Below, piece after piece: positions 63,919 to 64,000 of a stretch of 64,000 nucleotides of DNA (positions within the stretch are counted from its first letter, which is position 1; every line of letters begins with the position of its first letter). The stretch is from Peptacetobacter hiranonis. Its GTDB lineage: Bacteria; Bacillota; Clostridia; Peptostreptococcales; Peptostreptococcaceae. The position numbers were made by a program, and so were the translations under genes. The stretch covers positions 1,116,001 through 1,180,000 of the forward strand of contig NZ_CP036523.1 in assembly GCF_008151785.1 (NCBI RefSeq). The letters are read 5' to 3'. The notes below the pieces were generated by a model. That model was not told the origin of the DNA and ran no database searches. It worked only from the letters and a program-made list of their open reading frames with translations.

Positions 63919-64000
63919 CTAGGTAAAAATAATTGATAGAAGTACGGCAGCTCCTATCACGATTGTGTGGTGAGATTTTAATTATTTTTATCTCGATGTA
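63919..64000. other. Right edge, no gene recognised
   Basis: The last 82 bases hold no convincing reading frame. A short hydrophobic frame on the minus strand (IVIGAAVLLSIIFT) is too small to call. A hairpin-like GAGAT...ATCTC is at 63972-63996. Confidence 0.3.

Overview
The window is low-GC Firmicute DNA, most likely from the Peptostreptococcaceae (Peptostreptococcus / Clostridioides relatives). The evidence is AT-rich intergenic DNA with strong AGGAGG ribosome sites, four loci encoding exported proteins with clostridial cell-wall-binding type 2 (CWB2) repeats, the clostridial order mutS-mutL-miaA-hfq-PLP lyase, a PrdX-type prolyl-tRNA deacylase, an anaerobic ribonucleotide reductase and a group I intron/TnpB 'IStron' relic of the C. 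difficile CdISt1 type. A bile salt hydrolase-like gene fits a host-associated lifestyle. No rRNA, tRNA or CRISPR array was seen.

Layout. 1-2413: the start of a large secreted dockerin/discoidin/fibronectin-III protein that runs off the left edge. 2.8-5.5 kb: nrdD-nrdG. 5.8-7.5 kb: first copy of a 1.7-kb IS91-like element that carries a small zinc-ribbon passenger gene. 7.5-21 kb: two CWB2-CAP surface proteins and a broken third one, interleaved with housekeeping genes (DUF554, prdX, a MATE pump, a glycine betaine/carnitine transporter, a PepV-like dipeptidase). 21-28.5 kb: the mismatch-repair/tRNA-modification/Hfq block. 28.7-31.4 kb (+ strand): an iron-sulfur protein, an unknown membrane protein and upp. 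31.6-36.8 kb: ADP-ribosylglycohydrolase and an ascorbate-type PTS operon led by its own PRD activator. 37-39.7 kb: two DUF3841 paralogues flanking a collapsed IStron. 39.8-44.5 kb: a lantibiotic-protection-like ABC transporter, a CWB2-M15 peptidase and a radical SAM protein. 44.8-48.6 kb: a 26-residue-repeat protein, an ECF S component and the second IS91-like copy. 48.9-53.3 kb: metallophosphatase, HD hydrolase, bile salt hydrolase and a short tyrosine recombinase. 53.9-58.5 kb: a heterodimeric ABC exporter divergent from a MerR regulator. 58.5-63.9 kb: a GntR-led ABC cluster with two exported partner proteins.

The most unusual signal is a family of seven long hairpins (copies A-G). Six lie next to the stop codon of a gene. 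All keep a short conserved core (in gene-sense orientation CTCTCCAGGCTTCAGCG, then an inner helix, then CGCTTGCAGAATTGTCG), while the outer and inner helices differ in sequence from copy to copy but keep pairing. The core points the same way relative to the upstream gene in every copy. This looks like an RNA element of 3' untranslated regions, possibly a terminator-linked or processed RNA. Other notable items are the internally deleted IStron whose group I ribozyme core survives, the IS91-like copies that both abut transcription terminators, a seven-unit TATG microsatellite upstream of a surface-protein gene, and a nest of inverted repeats near a RecV-sized recombinase.
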